Translations under genes and position numbers: made by a program
Assembly: GCA_046350115.1 (NCBI GenBank)
Contig: JAXMAZ010000008.1
Coordinates: forward strand, 157,380 to 221,379
Length of the DNA: 64,000 nucleotides
DNA from: JAXMAZ01 sp046350115
Lineage (GTDB): Bacteria; Planctomycetota; Planctomycetia; Gemmatales; Gemmataceae
Direction: 5' to 3'
The notes under the pieces: generated by a model
Databases searched by the model: none
The model's input: the letters and a program-made list of their open reading frames with translations, nothing else
What the model was told of the DNA's origin: nothing
Part shown: piece after piece, positions 62,060 through 64,000 of the stretch
Layout: the number at the start of each line of letters is the position of its first letter
Position numbering within the stretch: position 1 is the stretch's first letter

Positions 62060-63406
62060 TTACCCGTACTGGGCGACGGTCGGCCGCTTGCGGATGGTGT
62101 CCCGGAGGTCTTTGAGGTGGGCGTTGCCCTCCTCCTGAAGCCGGTTGGTCCGCTGGTTCACCTTCAGGTTCTGCTCGGCGATCTTGGCCGGGTCGATGGC
62201 CCCGTTGATGGCCTGCTGGGCACGGCGGTTGACCTCCTCCAGGCCGAGCGTCTCGACCTTGGAGGGCATCCGCATCGGCCCCATCTCCGTCTCCCCCTGG
62301 CCCTTCACGGTGGCCGTGTACTTCGGCCGGTTGGAGCGGGTCAGGTCGGGGGCACTGAGCCGGCCGTACTTCTCGAACTGGATCGGCTGCAGCGTGTTGA
62401 GGATGTCGATCAGGTCGTTGACCGTGTCGATCACCGTGTTCAGGTTGTCCACCATCCGGGTGGTGAACGAGTCGAACGCCTGGCCCGCCATCTCGACCGC
62501 GGCGGCCAGGTACGGGCCGATCCTCTCGTACAGGTCGGCGGCCAGTTCCGCCCCGTAGGCCAGGTAGTCGGCCAGCTTGCCGAAGGCGGTCTCGACGGCG
62601 TCCCCGAAGTAGTCCCCGATGACCCCGCCGATCCGCGCGACCTCGGCCCCCCGCTTGGCCAGCACCGGGGCCCGGGCGGCGGCGACCCTGGCCCCGGCCG
62701 CCCGCACCCGCTCGAACGCCGGGGCCAGCCGCTCGCCCACCCGCTGGGCCAGGGCCTGGAACCGCTCGTAGAGGGTCTGCAGGATCGGGCCGATGAACCG
62801 CCACGCCCTGGTGGCCGCGGAGGAGATCCCGTCCCAGATCCGCCGCAGCCCGGCCAGCACGTCCCCCTTGCCGGCGACCGCCGCGAACGCCGCCCCCACG
62901 GCAGCGACCACCGCCACCAGGGCGACCAGCTTCACGCCGACGACGGCCACGATGGCGGCGACCTTGGCGAACACCGCCAGGCCCACCCCGAACGCGGCCA
63001 CCGCCCCCAGCATCACCCCGCCCAGCAGGGTGATCTGGCGGACCAGGGCCTTCGTCTCCGGGGTCAGGTCCTTGAACCACTTGATGAGGGCGGTTAGCTG
63101 CCGGTTGGCGAACGCCAGGACCGGGATGAAGATCGTCCCGATCTCCTGGGCCAGGATGAGAAGCTGCTGCTTGAAGACGGTGAACCGGACCGGGTCCGCG
63201 GCGGCAACGAAGGCGGTCAGGCTACCCGTGAGGGCGGCGAACCCGCCGGCCGCCGCGTTGGTCAGCGGGGCGAGCCGCTGCTGCACCGCGTTGAGCCGGG
63301 TGGACACGCCGGTGGCCAGCTTCTCGACGGACAGAAGCTGGGACCGGGCCGCCTCCAGGCCGGAGGTGGCGATCTTGATGAACGCTTCGGTCAGGACGGT
63401 GGCCAC
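62060..63406 (-). CDS. tape-measure-like phage tail protein
   Basis: 448 residues in an intact frame. It is rich in Ala and Val with long hydrophobic helices (LLGGVMLGAVAAFGVGLAVF, then AAIVAVVGVKLVALVAVVAA, about residues 140-190) flanked by coiled helical stretches (LEAARSQLLSVEKLATGVST; AFDSFTTRMVDNLNTVIDTV). This is typical of short tape measure proteins in siphophages. The GTG at 63406 has AAGGAG upstream; a GTG two codons earlier is also possible but lies too close to that site. It follows two overlapping small ORFs, the usual order for tail assembly chaperone genes. Confidence 0.75.
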   Translation of the reverse strand: MATVLTEAFIKIATSGLEAARSQLLSVEKLATGVSTRLNAVQQRLAPLTNAAAGGFAALTGSLTAFVAAADPVRFTVFKQQLLILAQEIGTIFIPVLAFANRQLTALIKWFKDLTPETKALVRQITLLGGVMLGAVAAFGVGLAVFAKVAAIVAVVGVKLVALVAVVAAVGAAFAAVAGKGDVLAGLRRIWDGISSAATRAWRFIGPILQTLYERFQALAQRVGERLAPAFERVRAAGARVAAARAPVLAKRGAEVARIGGVIGDYFGDAVETAFGKLADYLAYGAELAADLYERIGPYLAAAVEMAGQAFDSFTTRMVDNLNTVIDTVNDLIDILNTLQPIQFEKYGRLSAPDLTRSNRPKYTATVKGQGETEMGPMRMPSKVETLGLEEVNRRAQQAINGAIDPAKIAEQNLKVNQRTNRLQEEGNAHLKDLRDTIRKRPTVAQYG

Positions 63407-63415
63407 GGTCACTCC

Positions 63416-63694
63416 TTACCGGCAGAGCTTCGCTTTCCACCTCGCGAGTTCCGCTTTTTGCGAGGGCGAGAGGGCGGCGAGCAGTCGTCGCCGCTCCAGC
63501 ACCCGGTACTCGGCCCGGACGGCGGCGATGGCGTTGTCGGCGGAGGCGGACGGCTCCCCCCGCTGCAGGTAGCAGGACAGTTCCCGGACGCTGAGGCCCC
63601 AGGCGTGGTCGGGGGTGGTGTGGCCGGCCGCGACCACTCCGCGAACCAGATCGTCCAGAAGAACGGGGTCATTCGGCCGGTACCGTGGGGCCAC
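63416..63694 (-). CDS. tail-assembly-chaperone-position ORF 2
   Basis: 92 residues, GTG at 63694 inside the end of the previous ORF (26-base overlap in another frame). APRYRPNDPVLLDDLVRGVV begins it, and KAELARWKAKLCR ends it ten bases before the tape measure start. In long-tailed phages the gene pair before the tape measure is expressed partly by ribosomal frameshifting; the overlap here allows either that or re-initiation at the GTG. Function inferred from position only. Confidence 0.55.
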   Translation of the reverse strand: MAPRYRPNDPVLLDDLVRGVVAAGHTTPDHAWGLSVRELSCYLQRGEPSASADNAIAAVRAEYRVLERRRLLAALSPSQKAELARWKAKLCR

Positions 63695-63995
63695 CAGCCC
63701 GACGGCCGCGAAAGTACTCGGCCTCGACCTGTTCCTCCGTCGCGGGGGTCCGGGTCTGGCGGAACACCGGCTCGAACACCGACTCGCCGTGCTCGGCGAT
63801 GGCGTCGAGCACCACCTGCAGGGCCTGCTCCTGGGTCAGGGTCGGGTGGTGCCGGGTGAGCAGCAGCCACACCAGCCGGGCGACCGCCGGCAGGGTCTGG
63901 GCGAAGGACTGGACGGCCGGGTCGTTGAGGGCACCGCGGAGGCTCTTCTTCTCGACGGCCGCGTCGATCCGCTCGGCGATGAACGTCTCCCGCAT
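63669..63995 (-). CDS. tail-assembly-chaperone-position ORF 1
   Basis: 108 residues as seen, start ATG at 63995 is at the window edge, so the true start may lie beyond. It begins MRETFIAERIDAAVEKKSLR, has a helical body (VARLVWLLLTRHHPTLTQEQ), and ends GPTVPAE at 63669 within the next ORF. No domain is recognised; the call rests on position and size, as for phage gpG-type proteins. Confidence 0.5.
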   Translation of the reverse strand: MRETFIAERIDAAVEKKSLRGALNDPAVQSFAQTLPAVARLVWLLLTRHHPTLTQEQALQVVLDAIAEHGESVFEPVFRQTRTPATEEQVEAEYFRGRRAGGPTVPAE

Positions 63996-64000
63996 CCCCT

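Noticed and set aside
61548..63080. 510-codon minus-strand frame overlapping the tape measure
   Set aside because: Its first 340 codons are a shadow of the tape-measure gene in another frame; only the last part (from 62048) is the next real gene.
1..64000. IS elements, transposases, CRISPR arrays, rRNA
   Set aside because: None found: no DDE transposase or Cas-like proteins, no regular direct repeats, no rRNA-like sequence.

Overview
The window is GC-rich DNA from a Gram-negative bacterium, most probably a planctomycete of the Gemmata group (Gemmataceae). The evidence is a dense set of Ser/Thr kinases, DUF1573 and Gfo/Idh/MocA proteins, lipid A genes (lpxD, lpxI, an LpxH-like phosphatase), an ECF sigma/anti-sigma pair, a giant tandem UvrA, frequent GTG starts and abundant palindromic intergenic repeats. 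The assignment is an inference from gene content; no rRNA, tRNA or CRISPR array was found.

Layout. 1-2.9 kb: argH (runs off the left edge) divergent from a secreted protein. 2.9-10.1 kb: a minus-strand series of glycosyltransferase, thioesterase, ABC ATPase, FtsX/MacB-type permease and oxidoreductase. 10.1-17 kb: LpxH-like phosphoesterase, MFS transporter, small secreted protein, Rad52-like protein, phosphohexomutase, and a thioredoxin-like gene that appears to encode a selenoprotein (in-frame UGA plus a SECIS-like hairpin). 17-23.6 kb: mnmG, a two-component pair (HTH-REC regulator and HDOD-histidine kinase), comF, and a DUF1573 protein. 23.7-37.7 kb: pyruvate carboxylase, zinc-ribbon membrane protein, a large exported hydrolase-like protein, and a 2330-residue double UvrA whose reading frame carries several palindromic repeats. 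37.9-43.6 kb: sigma factor, anti-sigma candidate, Tat-exported sugar isomerase-like protein, ferredoxin-NADP reductase, kinase, accA. 43.6-49 kb: an AT-rich inverted repeat, then a metal-transport group (ABC-3 permease, ArsP/YraQ permease, His-rich TIGR03943-type protein), a drug/metabolite transporter and a kinase. 49-57 kb: GH-A-like protein, lpxI, lpxD, hypothetical, kinase, putA.

57-64 kb: the 3' part of a Gfo/Idh/MocA gene is abruptly truncated and followed by a minus-strand phage tail module: two overlapping small ORFs in the tail-assembly-chaperone position, a tape-measure-like protein, several structural proteins, a glycosyltransferase-like gene and a terminator. From 58 to 61.7 kb the genes are coherent only if many mostly one-base losses are restored, whereas the tape measure and everything left of 57 kb are intact. 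This means either prophage decay or local consensus error.

Functional links. lpxD-lpxI (ATGA overlap) plus the LpxH-like enzyme make lipid A precursors. accA, pyc and putA are central metabolism. The 43.9-46.9 kb genes look like metal homeostasis. Most striking are the candidate selenoprotein, the tandem UvrA with an unexplained duplicated C-terminal domain, and mobile-looking palindromes inside its coding sequence.
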